In this document: in pieces, positions 10,756-22,800 of the stretch
Position numbering within the stretch: the stretch's first letter is position 1
How the letters are laid out: each line of letters opens with the position of its first letter
Source of the DNA: Lepisosteus oculatus
Lineage: Eukaryota > Chordata > Actinopteri > Semionotiformes > Lepisosteidae
Length of the DNA: 64,000 nucleotides
Assembly (NCBI RefSeq): GCF_040954835.1
Contig: NC_090698.1
Location: forward strand, 1,300,501 to 1,364,500
Direction: 5' to 3'
The notes under the pieces: generated by a model
What the model saw: the letters and a program-made list of their open reading frames with translations, nothing else
The model's database searches: none
What the model was told of the DNA's origin: nothing
Program-made: the position numbers and the translations under genes

Positions 10756-11317
10756 AGATACAGAGGCATTAGCCTGAGCTCCAGTGCTCCAGAGACATTT
10801 CGCCGACACATCCCCCACCAGTTGCGCCCCAGACAAGCATGAAACTGAGGGAATCCGCCGAAATCGGAGTGATTCTGAGACCCACGTTTGGCGGCGCATT
10901 AGATGAATTGTCCTAAAACAGAACACACACAGATTATCGAGAGAAGCCAATTCCTAAAACCACCAGTGTTTTCTGTAATACAGGCTAATAGGAGCAAGAC
11001 AAAGAATTTCAAGATAAAGGTGTATTTTCATTAAGAGGGGTTGTTGCGAATATCTGTGGCGATTTTAAAATAAAGACGGTCAAGGAAACTTAGCCGTCTA
11101 AAACAAAACAAAATCCATGAAGTCGAAAGCACAAGTCTATCAATGTATTTGCTGTAAAATGAGAAAGCGTAGTCTCAAACAATCAAACAGGGACAGGAAA
11201 ACCGCTAGGATCAGGACTGCGACGAGAGCGGCTGCATCGCAGGCTGGCGAGCGTCAGGATCAGATCTCCTCTTTCCCGACTCGCCTGTCCTCCTCCTGAC
11301 GTGCTCCTCCAGCCCCG

Positions 11318-11425
11318 TGCTCGGCCCTGACTGTACAGACTGGGGGGACCTCAGCACCAGGGTGTGACCCAGACTGGGGGGACCTCAGCACCAGGGTGTC
11401 ACCCCAGTCTGTGACCACTGCTGCC
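11318..11425 (+). repeat. Short direct duplication within a dispersed repeat
   Basis: A unit of about 36 bp, 'agactggggggacctcagca' plus 'ccagggtgtgaccc', occurs twice in a row. A diverged single relative is at about 10205-10290. It looks like an interspersed repeat with an internal duplication. Confidence 0.5.
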
Positions 11426-11491
11426 GCTCGGCTCATGCGATTAACACAAGAGCACCTAAATCCACCACACAAGCGCCATACAAGTATTAGG

Positions 11492-11509
11492 AACTATTAT
11501 TATTATTAT

Positions 11510-11544
<35 letters not shown>

Positions 11545-11582
11545 TTGTTGTTGTTGTTGTTATTATTATTGTTGTTATTATA
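11492..11582 (+). repeat. Compound trinucleotide microsatellite (ATT)n(AGT)n(GTT)n
   Basis: Successive runs of ATT, AGT, GTT and again ATT span about 90 bp. Confidence 0.9.
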
Positions 11583-12434
11583 TTTAAATAAAAGTTGCAG
11601 CCGCAGAAACGCAAAACCGAAGTACTGTTTTGTGGCGAGTCAGGACACCTGCAAGAGGACATGGTTCCTTTTTGGTCGGGTTTCTTTTCCTGGGAATGGA
11701 ATTTCTTTTACTGAAATTGTCTTTAAATTTACTTTTACTAAATCTACGTTTACTAAACCTGCTTCAGTCGAGTTGCGCTGGTATCTAATAAGAGAGTGTT
11801 TTTCTAGTTGGTTTTGACTGTCGTGGGGTATTGACACTCTTAAAGGTTCCGCTCTGCACAGTGCCTTATCTTCTGTAGGACTGAACAGCCCGTTGTTTCT
11901 GCGTGTATTGACTCGCCATTGCCCATATTGTTACTCCTGTAAATCCTGCAAAGTCTGCGTGACGCATACGAATCGAACTGCTGAAAAGAACACGCGCGCT
12001 CTGACGTGCTGCGGCGTTTGTCCACGAGGCTGGGCCCACTGGTTCTGGGCCGCTTGAAGTCCCCTGGACTTTGATAGCGTTGTCGAAACTCACTTTCCAG
12101 GTTCTCTTACTGTAACACGTAGCGTAACCACTACAGCAGAGCCGATGCGTGCCAACTTGTACGTCTCCGGTTTGTTTGACACAGCCTCCATTGCATCTGT
12201 TTACCTTTAAAGGTTTTAATGAAAAGGTATTCATGTGTTGGCTCCTGCAATGGGTGGAAGAGAAAAATGCAGGAATCCCACGCAGGAACTTTCCCGTGTT
12301 TCCACGGGCAGCCGGGAGCAAGTTCGGATTTCAAACGGTCTCTTCCGGATCCTGTTTCGGTACTGAAGCCTACATGCCCCCAGAGTAAAAAAAAACACCC
12401 CGATTCGACGTAACAAATCACCAGAGAAGACATT

Positions 12435-12448
12435 TTTATTTTTTTATT
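12435..12448 (-). terminator. Candidate ppp5c polyadenylation signals
   Basis: Two AATAAA hexamers on the minus strand, at 12435-12440 and 12443-12448, are the first strong pair I see downstream of the ppp5c stop. They would give a 3' UTR near 1.4 kb containing the 13380-13675 minisatellite. This is unproven. Confidence 0.3.
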
Positions 12449-13379
12449 TTTGTTCAAACATGTACACGGGAATTATGATATACAGTATATATACATCTGT
12501 ATATATATATTACTTAAAAAGCCTTGCAACAACCTTACTGCACCCCTGACAAAACCGTGGGACGGGGGGGTCTCAAGAACAGAGGGGGGCAGTTTAAAAA
12601 CCACGCGAGAGGACCGCTGGGCGCAGCGCTCTGGTCAGAGACCGGACACCGGCAGCTCCGCGGGAATGGGAGGCTGGACTCGACGCCCCGTCAGCCGTGA
12701 CATCCGCGCCGAGCCGCCGAAACCGTTAGATACCGCTCCCCGCTCCGCGGGTGGGTCACCCGGAGGCTAGCGGGAGGAATAAGACTGATTTACCGGGGGG
12801 GCGGGCGCGGTGCGGGTCGTGTACCGTTTTCGCTCAGTGGACACTGCTGGGAATGAACCTCAAAACGCACCGAGGAGCCTTTAAAACCCCTCACCGACAA
12901 ACCCCTTCCCTCCGGTTCGGCCCGGCCCGGCCCAGCACAGCCGTCCCCGGCGCTTGGGTCGACTGTGCAGAAACGGGCAGCGAGTCGCCTGACTAAAAAG
13001 GCTGTAGTTTGTTTTGACTGTGTCTTGGTGTCAGCTCGGGTGTCCACAACGGTGACACAGACACCAAGGTTTCTTAAGTGCTGGCAACTTCCTCTCTGCG
13101 GGTCGGTCAGGCACACTGCACAGGAGCCCAAAGGGCTCACACGCTAGATTAGGACTTGTTTTTACTCCTTGTACTCACTTTCTACCCACCCCCCCCACAG
13201 ACACAATTCTGTCTCATTTTCACCAACATCAGAGGGATCCACAGCACCTGGCCGTCCTCCTACAGCAGTGCTGAAGAGACTAGGAACCAGCTGCACAGTC
13301 TCGTACCCGGGCCACTTTAAAGTAAAAGGGCGACAAAAACAGCCTCCAGTCCAGCAGTGAAGGTGACAGGGGCTGGGAG

Positions 13380-13675
13380 AGACAGAGAGACGAGGAACAG
13401 AGAGAGAGGGACGTGGGGACTGGGAGAGACAGGGAGACGAGGAACAGAGAGAGGGACGTGGGGACTGGGAGAGACAGGCAGACGAGGAAGAGAGAGAGGG
13501 ACGTGGGGACTGGGAGAGACAGGCAGACGAGGAACAGAGAGAGAGGTACGTGGGGACTGGGAGAGACAGGGAGACGAGGAAGAGAGAGAGGGACGTGGGG
13601 ACTGTGAGAGACAGGGAGACGAGGAAGAGAGAGAGGGACGAGGGGACAGGGAGAGACAGGGAGATGAGATGCCCC
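13380..13675 (+). repeat. Minisatellite downstream of the ppp5c stop codon
   Basis: About six units of 45-47 bp are built on 'gacgtggggactgggagaga' and 'caggcagacgaggaagagag'. The array lies 130-430 bp beyond the stop codon, possibly within the 3' UTR. Confidence 0.9.
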
Positions 13676-13805
13676 GAGAGTGCACGAGGCAGGGGCAGAC
13701 AGACAGAGGGGGGCCAGGGCGCTGGGGGCGAGTAGCAGGCAGACAGGACGAGAAGCTGAAACGAGAGGGACGTTGGTCTTCGGCCCAGGCAGCCAGCCTC
13801 ACTCC

Positions 13806-16800
13806 CTACATCATCCCCAGCTGCAGCAGGGAGTTGGCGTACATCATGGGCTTGACGCTCGGGTGAGGCTGCCAGGGAGACAGGGAGAGAGAGGCTGGTG
13901 AACACCAACGCGCAGATCTCATGGGTACTCCATTTTACCACACCCACACCAAACCCCAGAGAGAGACAGACACAGACACACCCACACCGATCCCCAGAGA
14001 GAGACAGACACAGACACACCCACACCGATCCCCAGAGAGAGACAGACACAGACACACCCACACCGATCCCCAGAGGGACATGGACACAGACACACCCACA
14101 CCGATCCCCAGAGAGAGACAGACACAGACACACCCACACCGATCCCCAGAGAGAGACACAGACACACAAACAGAAACAGAAGCAGGGAGAGGGAGGAAGA
14201 CCGGTGCAGCGAATGACAGAGGTGCAAGGGACTGACCACAGCAGTGAACTGGTGAAACTCTGGCTTGAGGTCCGAGCCCCTGAGGTGGATGTACGCTCCT
14301 TTGTTACCCATCTGGTCACTGCAAGAGAGAGACACCAGGTAACTACATCAGGTGGGAATCATGTACTCCTCACATACTCACACAAACAGTCTACACATGC
14401 TGTACTGCAGACTGGACACACACTGACCGTGTATATGTGACACGACAACCCATTTGCACACAATGAATACCTGGGACAGCGCCGTGCAGACAGAGCCCAG
14501 CACACAGACCCCTGTCTATCTGAGACAGGCCCTGTCTATCCGGGCCAGCACCAGGCGGACAGACCCCTGTCTATCTGAGACAGGCCCTGTCTATCCGGGC
14601 CAGCACCAGGCGGACAGACCCCTGTCCATCTGACAGCACACTGACCAGTAGTTGGGAGCAGAGAAGACAGTGATGCACTTCCCGGAGTGCGTGACCTCGT
14701 AGCCCTCGCCCTTGACCTCGTGGCTGCGGATGATGTAATCCAGCTGGTTCTGCTCCAGGAAACGCCGGGTCACATCCGGCCCGAACTGACAGCTCACCCC
14801 CCGCTTGCTGACCGACCGCCCATCCTGGGCCGCAGATAGAGAGAGGCGGGGTCAGTACAGGTGGACACAGGTGGAGAGAGGCGGGGCCAATACAGGCAGA
14901 GAGAGGAGGAGAGAGGCGGGGTCAATACAGGCAGAGAGAGGAGGAGAGAGGCGGGGTCAATACAGGCGGAGAGAGGAGGAGAGAGGCGGGGTCAATACAG
15001 GCGGAGAGAGGCGGGGCCAATACAGTGAACACAGGCGGAGAGAGGCGGGGTCAGTACAGGCAGAGAGAGGAGGAGAGAGGCGGGGCCAATACAGGCAGAG
15101 AGAGGAGGAGAGAGGCGGGGTCAATACAGGCGGAGAGAGGCGGGGCCAATACAGTGAACACAGGCGGAGAGAGGCGGGGTCAATACAGGCGGAGAGAGGC
15201 GGGGCCAATACAGGTGGACACAGGAGGAGAGAGGCGGGGTCAATACAGGCGGAAAGAGGAGGAGAGAGGCGGGGTCAATACAGGCGGAGAGAGGAGGAGA
15301 GAGGCGGAGAGAGGCGGGGTCAATACAGGCGGAGAGAGGAGGAGAGAGGCGGAGAGAGGCGGGGCCAATACAGTAAACACAGGAGGAGAGAGGCGGGGTC
15401 AGTACAGGCAGAGAGAGGAGGAGAGAGGCGGGGCCAATACAGGCAGAGAGAGGAGGAGAGAGGCAGGGTCAATACAGGCAGAGAGAGGAGGAGAGAGGCG
15501 GGGTCAATACAGGCAGAGAGAGGAGGAGAGAGGCGGGGTCAATACAGGCAGAGAGAGGAGGAGAGAGGCGGGGTCAATACAGGCAGAGAGAGGAGGAGAG
15601 AGGCGGGGTCAATACAGGTGGAGAGAGGCAGAGAGAGGTGGGGTCAATACAGGCGGAGAGAGGAGGAGAGCGCTCAGGAACAGCCCGTGTTCCTCTGGGA
15701 GGGGGACTCACCTGCGGCTGCGGGTCCGACCACAGGAGGTCACACATAGGCCCTGTGAGAGACAGAGGCGGGGGCTGGTTAACGGCAGACAGCAACAGGA
15801 GGAGAGATGAGAGCAGACATTTCATAATAATTGCTTACACTTATATAGCGCTTTTCTGGACACTCCACTCAAAGTGCTTTACAGGTAATGGGGATCCCCT
15901 CCACCCCCACCAGTGTGCAGCCCCACCTGGATGATGCGCCAGTCCGCTCCCCACACACCAGCTCTCAGTGGGGAGGAGAGCAGAGTGATGGAGCCAGTTC
16001 AGAGATGGGGATTATTAGGAGGCCATGACTGGTCAAGGCCTGGGGGGAACTGGGCAGAGTACTCCAACTGGACTCGTTAGCTTTCTCCAACCTGATGAAG
16101 TGTGGGGAATGGGTCTGTGTCACCGTTTCTGCGACAGAGCTGGGCAGTTATAATGAACCTGCACTGCTCATCTCGGAGATGTACTAATGACTTCCAGTAG
16201 TGCATCCACAGTGCTGCTCTTGGGTAACAGCCCCTGACTCGACCCCCAGCTCAAATGATGGGAGTATTGAACCTGGCGCTCATGCTGTGGTCTGTCAGTC
16301 CTGGTCTGTGTGCTGCTACACAGGTCAGGGTTATCCGATGACAATACCTCTTAAACTGTTAGTAGAAAGTTTTCTGGAGAAACTACAGTTTTGGAATTTG
16401 TTGAAATGTTGAATGTTTGTTTCTCTCTTGTAAATAATCGCTGGGCTGCCCTCTTATCTCTCACCTGGCCATGGACTTGTGACTTCAGTAGGTAATCACA
16501 GGCAGTAGGTTCACAGATTGTGACATGAATGTCACACTTTATTTGTTGGGAGTTCTGTGATTTTTCCTGGTGAGCCGTGTACTTGAACCTACCCAAAGTG
16601 TACACCTGATGGTTGTGTACCTGTAGACTCAGTACATTTGGTGCAATACACCACATGTACACTATGAACACTAGAGTAGCCTCACTACTAGAGTAGATCA
16701 CCTCAGTCTGGCCCATCTGAGCCTGGCCTACCTGAGTCTGGAGGCTGTCTGTTCCTGTCGATTTTGCGGATGTCATCCAACGATACCCCATCTTCACTGA

Positions 16801-19800
16801 ACAAACCCCCATGCATCACCTGCAGAGAGAGACAGCTTCAAAAAATCAGTAAACAAGTTAATCAGGTTAGTCTGATATTTTTCAAATGGATTTGTTACAT
16901 TTTCACTCTCCTCTGCATGTTTACTGCAACTTTCAAATTTCAGCCTCCCACTTTTTTATTGAGCATTAACTAACCTGCGTGTCTATTCCCAGAACCATAC
17001 TGGACACAGGGCATGTATGTGTGACTCTGTCCAGCTCTGGACTGTGCTGGACACAGTGCTTCTGTGTGAATCTGTCCGGCTGTGGACTGTGCTGGACGCA
17101 GAGTGTGTGTGTGAGTCTGTCAGTCTCTGGACTGTGCTGGACGCAGAGTGTGGGTGTGAGTCTGTCCGGCTGTGGACTGTGGATGTGTCTCAGCTGTGTC
17201 ACAGCTCTTACCAGCACTTTGCTGTTGATGCACTGTGCCAGAGGGAGCCACTGGAACACCTCACTGAAGAGCTCGAACATCTGCGCCGTGTACTTGGCTT
17301 TGACCTCACCCTCGAACCCGTACATCTGGTTCATGTTGTCTGTCTCGTGGTTGCCTGTGAAGAGAGGAACAGGCTCATATCGCACAAGAAAGCAAGAGCT
17401 GCTCTCACACGATCTCACTGTGCCACGGGGGTGACCAGAGCCTAATTAGACTGCTATATGGTGATGTCTGTGCACCAAACTCAATGGCCAGTACACTGTT
17501 TTATCACTATTAGCAGTATATCCTTTTGAGCTTGGGGCTGACTTGCACTGTCCACTGGTTTGACTGGATTTAGGATTTACATCTGTGGGGTTGTACTGGA
17601 CGGAGAGTAGCCTGAATTCTGTCTCAAGTGTACTGCAACGTGCATACCACGAACTGTCTCCTTGTCTGACTCTGCTGTTCCTGCAATTAAGAAAATGAAA
17701 CGCGCTCACGTCACCGCTGAGGGAGCGTCTGCCAGACAGCCCGGGTACAGACGTGGCCCTGCGAGCTGCTGCAGCGCCCCCTGCTGAGCACGGTCCTCAC
17801 CTCTCAGCAGATGGAAGCAGTCGGGGTGCAGCAGCTTGAAGCCAAACAAGGTGAGGATCACCTCGACCGAGAAGGAGCCTCGATCCACAAAATCGCCGTT
17901 GAAGAGCTGCAGCCCAAAGCTAAGGAGACAACCGACCAGCCTGGGTCTTAACGTCGGAGCCAGATGGTTCAGGGGACAGGAGAGCTCTGGCAGGGCAATA
18001 ATGCGTTCAAGCACCAGCTATAAAACCCACACGCAATAGAAGCTAATTATACTGAAATCTAAGGACCATCTCAAACCCTCAAAATTTAGTTCATTCAGGG
18101 AGCATTACGCACTAAATCTAGTAATCAGAGAAATGACACCTGACACCTAATAATGTAATAATAATGATAATGTTGCTTTATTAGCCCTATACAATTTCTT
18201 GCATTAGGAATCTGTCTTTTCACATACCCCAGCTTGCTCTCCATGAGACACACAGACAGGGAGAGAAGCTTGGGGTCAGAGCGCAGGGTCAGCCATTGTA
18301 CAGCACCCCTGGAGCAGCTGAGGTTAAGGGCCTTGCTCAGGGGCCCAACGGAGTAGGATTCCTCTGCTGCCTGCGGGATTTGAACCGGCAACCTTCCAGC
18401 CACAGGCGCAGATCCTGAGCCACAGAGCCACTGCTCCGCCCCACCTTCTCCACCTGAAGAAGGCTCCACAGGAGCACGGAATAAACCTTTACTTTTCCTA
18501 ATCAGAGAAATGGCTGGGGACCATTAATACCACAACCAAATCCCCATTTGAATTTTTAACAGATTAACAGAACGGATTATTTTGCGTTAGGTTGGCTCCA
18601 ACCATTTATTCTGATTGGTCTTCTTATTTAAAAACAGCTGGGTAGCTGGGTATTTCACTGGAGCTGCACTCAGGGGTACAACAGCTGTGTCCCACTCGGG
18701 GTTGTGAACCCACGACCTTCTCGCTGTGAGTCCGGAGCCCCAACCACCACACAGCTGCCTCACGCTTGCGAGAGAGACAGCAATCTTGCAGCACCGTTCA
18801 AAAGAGGCCTGGTCTGAAGTCCCAGCCTCAGCGTCACAGATATCGCAGAACACGAAACGGACAGATTCAAGACGGAAAAGGATACATATGGGTTGGTTTC
18901 GGACGGCAGGCCGTTGAGCTCAAAAATGTTGAGGAGGTCATAGTACTGACCATGAGTGTCTCCGCAGATAGTGATCTTCTCTGTCTGCGGGAGAGAGTAG
19001 CAGACGATGAGGACTGACCACTATCACAGATCTGTGCAGCTGCAGCTAGCTTTCACTTTCTAGAAACATTGTCATGAATCAGACTGGAACACTGCGATAC
19101 AACGAGAGCCATTATTCCAAAAAAGCAGGACTTGCAAAAGCCATGGAAGGAGAGTAGGAAATCCTCCCCCCCTCCCCCTTGACAAGACTCAAGACTGGGT
19201 GCCCACCTGGCAGGTCCAGTGCAATGACAAGGGCAGAGTGCAACAGGCACACAGGAAACACACACTCCAGATATGAAATGGGGAAACGCTAAGCCTGAAG
19301 AAGATGCTTATGAAACAGACTCGGGTATTCATGGTCACCTGTATTTCCCATCTTTCAGACAATGTACTAGAACGGTGCATGGCAAAGGCAAACACTGTTA
19401 GGATATAAAGTTAAAAGTGCAGAATACTATCAGGGCTAATCAGACTTCATTTAGGATACACAGCATACACAGCAGTGTAAAAGACAGCTCACTACAAAAA
19501 TGGTATTGGAGCTATGGAATGAGAAGAGAAGAAAAGCAACCAGACACAATCTTGGACACAGTGAATCATTTTACAGATGGTAACAAGGGGAAACGACTCG
19601 AATATTTAAAATCCTCAAAGCCATTTAGAGAGGACACAGGGGCAGTGTTTAAACCGGAGAACAGAGCTCAGAGCTGTCTGTACACAAAGGGTGGTGGGGG
19701 TGTAGTACAGGTGAACCAGCCATGCTGTTAAACCCAATATCCTGGCTTCTTTGAGCAGTTGGATGAGGCCCAGCAATCGCCGAGTTACTAGCATGAAGCC

Positions 19801-22800
19801 AGCAGGGACAGCCTCCTCATTAGTCACCCCTTATCTGTGCTGTTCTTAAGCACAGAGCACAAGTATTCCCTATCATTAGCAACAGGCGCCTTCACGTAAG
19901 GCGAAACGCAAAAATAAAAATGTAAACAGACTCCTTGTGTATATGAAACTTACCTCTTTTAGTGTTATTTCTACGAGACTGGGGAGTTTGGACAGCACTT
20001 CTTTCACTTGGACCAAAATCTGGAAAAGAATTAGCACGATCTGAGCAGAACCAGACATCCTGGGTCTCATTGCCGTCCTCCAAAGAGCACATCTGTCCGA
20101 GTCTCTGCTTCCTGCTCAGGAACCAGCCTGCCCGGCTAATTCCGGAAACATGATTTTGTTTTTAAGCTTCTGCCTCAGTTTTTTTTAATCACTTGACATA
20201 AATGCCTGTAACTCATCATGCTGCACAGCACAAACAGATTAACTCATGAACTCGACCCATACTTGAAGAAAACTGTCCAGTTGAAGATGCACTTTTACTC
20301 CCCATGTGTGCAATCAGCATTCCTGCTGCAGACACAGGGGGTGCAGGACACCCAGAGCGCGCCCCTGGCACAGCACTCTTCTGCCCCACCAGACCCGGAC
20401 ACAGAGCAAGAAAAGAAGGAGGGAAGGAAAAGGTCAGCCCACCTGATAGGCACACTTCCTGTGCAGCTTCTTCTGCTCCTTGAACCAGGCCATCATCTCC
20501 TTCATGAACTGCAGGGTCACCTTTCCGTCCTCCAGCTTGGGCCCTGTGTACTCGTCCTCAATCACTGAGGACAGGACAGCACAGGGGACATGAGGACAGC
20601 AGAGGGGGAAGGGAGGACAGGAGGACAGGAGGACAGCAGAGGGGGAAGGGAGGACAGGACAGGGGACAGGAGGACAGCAGAGGGGGAAGGGAGGACAGGA
20701 CAGGGGACAGGAGGACAGCAGAGGGGGAAGGGAGGACAGGACAGGGGACAGGAGGACAGCAGAGGGGGAAGGGAGGACAGCAGAGGGGACAGGAGGACCG
20801 GTGAGGAGAGAATAGACTCTCCTCAGAGGAGAGGAGAGGAGATGCAGGTGGAAGGGAGAAGACAGGAGACGAGAGGACAGGAGAGGAGAGAGGAGGAGTG
20901 GAGAAATAAGAGGATGTGTGAAGAGAAAAGAACAGGAGAGCAGTGAGAACTGGGAATACGAAGGAAGACTTCATCTACCGATCCCAGATCGGCACCCCGG
21001 CATCTCCAAACAGAGCTTTAAAGCTTTTTTTTTATAGCAAAAGCATGACATAAAAACTAGAAAAAAGGCATTTTAACTACAGAAAAAATAAGACTCAATA
21101 TGTTTTTCAAAAATAAAAAGACGAACTTAGGAAGACAAGCTTGCAATAAAAGCTAGAAACACCACAGTACCAACCCGGTCAGAATGATCTTTCAGCAGAT
21201 AAGACAGCACGTTCAGTGTTTTGTTGCAGCACAGCTGGACCCAGCACAGCGAGGTCCCGGGGTGCCGACGGGCTTGGTGCTGCCCCAGCAGTACTCACTC
21301 ATGTTCTCGATGTCCAGCGAGTCCACCACCGACCTCTTGTGCTCGTCGCTGGCGATGGCCCTCTCGAAGGCCTTCTGCTTCACGATCTTGCTGCACTCCT
21401 GGTACTTCACCTTGGCGTCCTTGTCGCTGGGCCGCACCTTCACCACCTGGGAGCAGAGAGCGGCGGAGAGCAGCGGGCAGGTCAGTTTCCCAGCGCGCCC
21501 CCCCAGTGTGACACACACGCACAGCAGCGCTGGAAAGTACCTGACAGCTCACAGAGCCCTTCCCCGCTCTTCAAGGGCACCAGACCACGCAGGAGACCGA
21601 GCGGCTCCTTCGGCTCTCTCCCTTCCCACCTCCCGGCTCACATGACCAACTCTGGTCACGTAGTTTGCCTTTGTGCAGACATACGAAAAGCCCAAGCGAT
21701 GCTGCGATCAAAGCTCTTGGCTGACCCCTAGAGCACGGGGTTTGGAAACCGGGGGTGCTCCTCGACTACGCCAGCTGCAGCCGCAACAGGGGATTCCCAG
21801 GAGGGCCTCCCCATGGGGCCCTGCCAGACCCCCCCACCCACACCCCCGCAGAGCCCCTCCAGGCCAGACTCACCGTCTCGTAGTCCTTGAGCGCGGCCTT
21901 GAACTTGCCCAGCGCCATGTTGGAGGCGGCCCGGCGGTAGTAGCCCTTGATGTAGCTCTTGTCGATCTCCAGGGCGCGGGTGGCGTCGGCCAGCGCGTAG
22001 CCGTAGCACTCCGTGCGCAGGTAGGCCAGGCTGCGGTTGCTATAGTAGATGGCATTCTCGGGGTTGAGCTCCAGGGCCTCTGTGTAGAACTTGATGGCGT
22101 TCTCATAGTCCTTCTCTGAAACACACGGGCACCGCGCTCAGACCCGCCCTACTGCTCAGAGTGGTGAGCAACTACTGGGGCTCGGGGGGACTGGGGGAGC
22201 CAGCCTACAGCTGTGTGGATTCCTGTAGGTGTGGGGCGTAATGACTACAGACGTTTTTGTGCAATGTTCTATTTATCTTTAAGGTTTTTTTCTACGTCCA
22301 TCTGTCTGCGTGTGTAAAATATAGCTGCTTGGATGCAAAACAATCAAGACGATGGAATCAAGACGATACAGTGTTCTCGTATCCTACAAGCGCGTTTTCA
22401 GCCGACTCTGAAACACAGAGGTTTTACTTGCCCTCCGCGGTCAGTGCCTTAATTGTCCGGCGACAAGGGATTTTTCTTCTATCAAATTAAACTTTTATTT
22501 CACAAACAACATCTCGCAATAGGTACACACTCTTAACAAATTATTAAACTGACATCAATTAAAGAAAAACTTTCATGATCAGGTGCTTGTCGTTTATCAA
22601 TCGGTGCAAGTGGATGCTGGGGCCGGATTGCACAATGAAAGAGTCCCTCCAAACCCCACCACTTGCTGTTGTCCGTGCCTTTTCCCTGCCCCGGCTCTGA
22701 AACTGCGGTCGTCCAGTCCTCCGCAGGAGCTCAGGAAACAGGGATTTCTGCTTTAGTCCCTGTACAGGCCCCACAGTCTGGCGACAAGGGACACAGAGTT

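Larger units (their letters stand above)
9851..13805. other. Intergenic region between thap8 and ppp5c
   Basis: The region contains a 5S-derived SINE at 10339-10755, a duplicated short repeat at 11318-11425, trinucleotide microsatellites near 11492-11582, and GC-rich sequence at 12600-12990. The right-hand end, after about 12430, may be the ppp5c 3' UTR. A minus-strand ORF at 11866-12321 (151 codons) resembles nothing I know. Confidence 0.5.

Noticed and set aside
11866-12321. 151-codon minus-strand ORF
   Set aside because: No recognisable domain and mixed composition. I could not support it as a gene.
13162-14319. 385-codon minus-strand ORF
   Set aside because: It runs through ppp5c exon 13 in the wrong frame and through two minisatellites; the repeats explain its length.
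14805-15810. Plus-strand ORFs of 314 and 261 codons rich in [11 protein letters not shown]
   Set aside because: They are translations of the ppp5c intron 10 minisatellite, whose units contain no stops.
18300-18450. Possible tRNA gene with A and B boxes
   Set aside because: The acceptor and anticodon arms do not fold, and a second copy with the same SINE body exists at 28120; it is a tRNA-derived SINE head.
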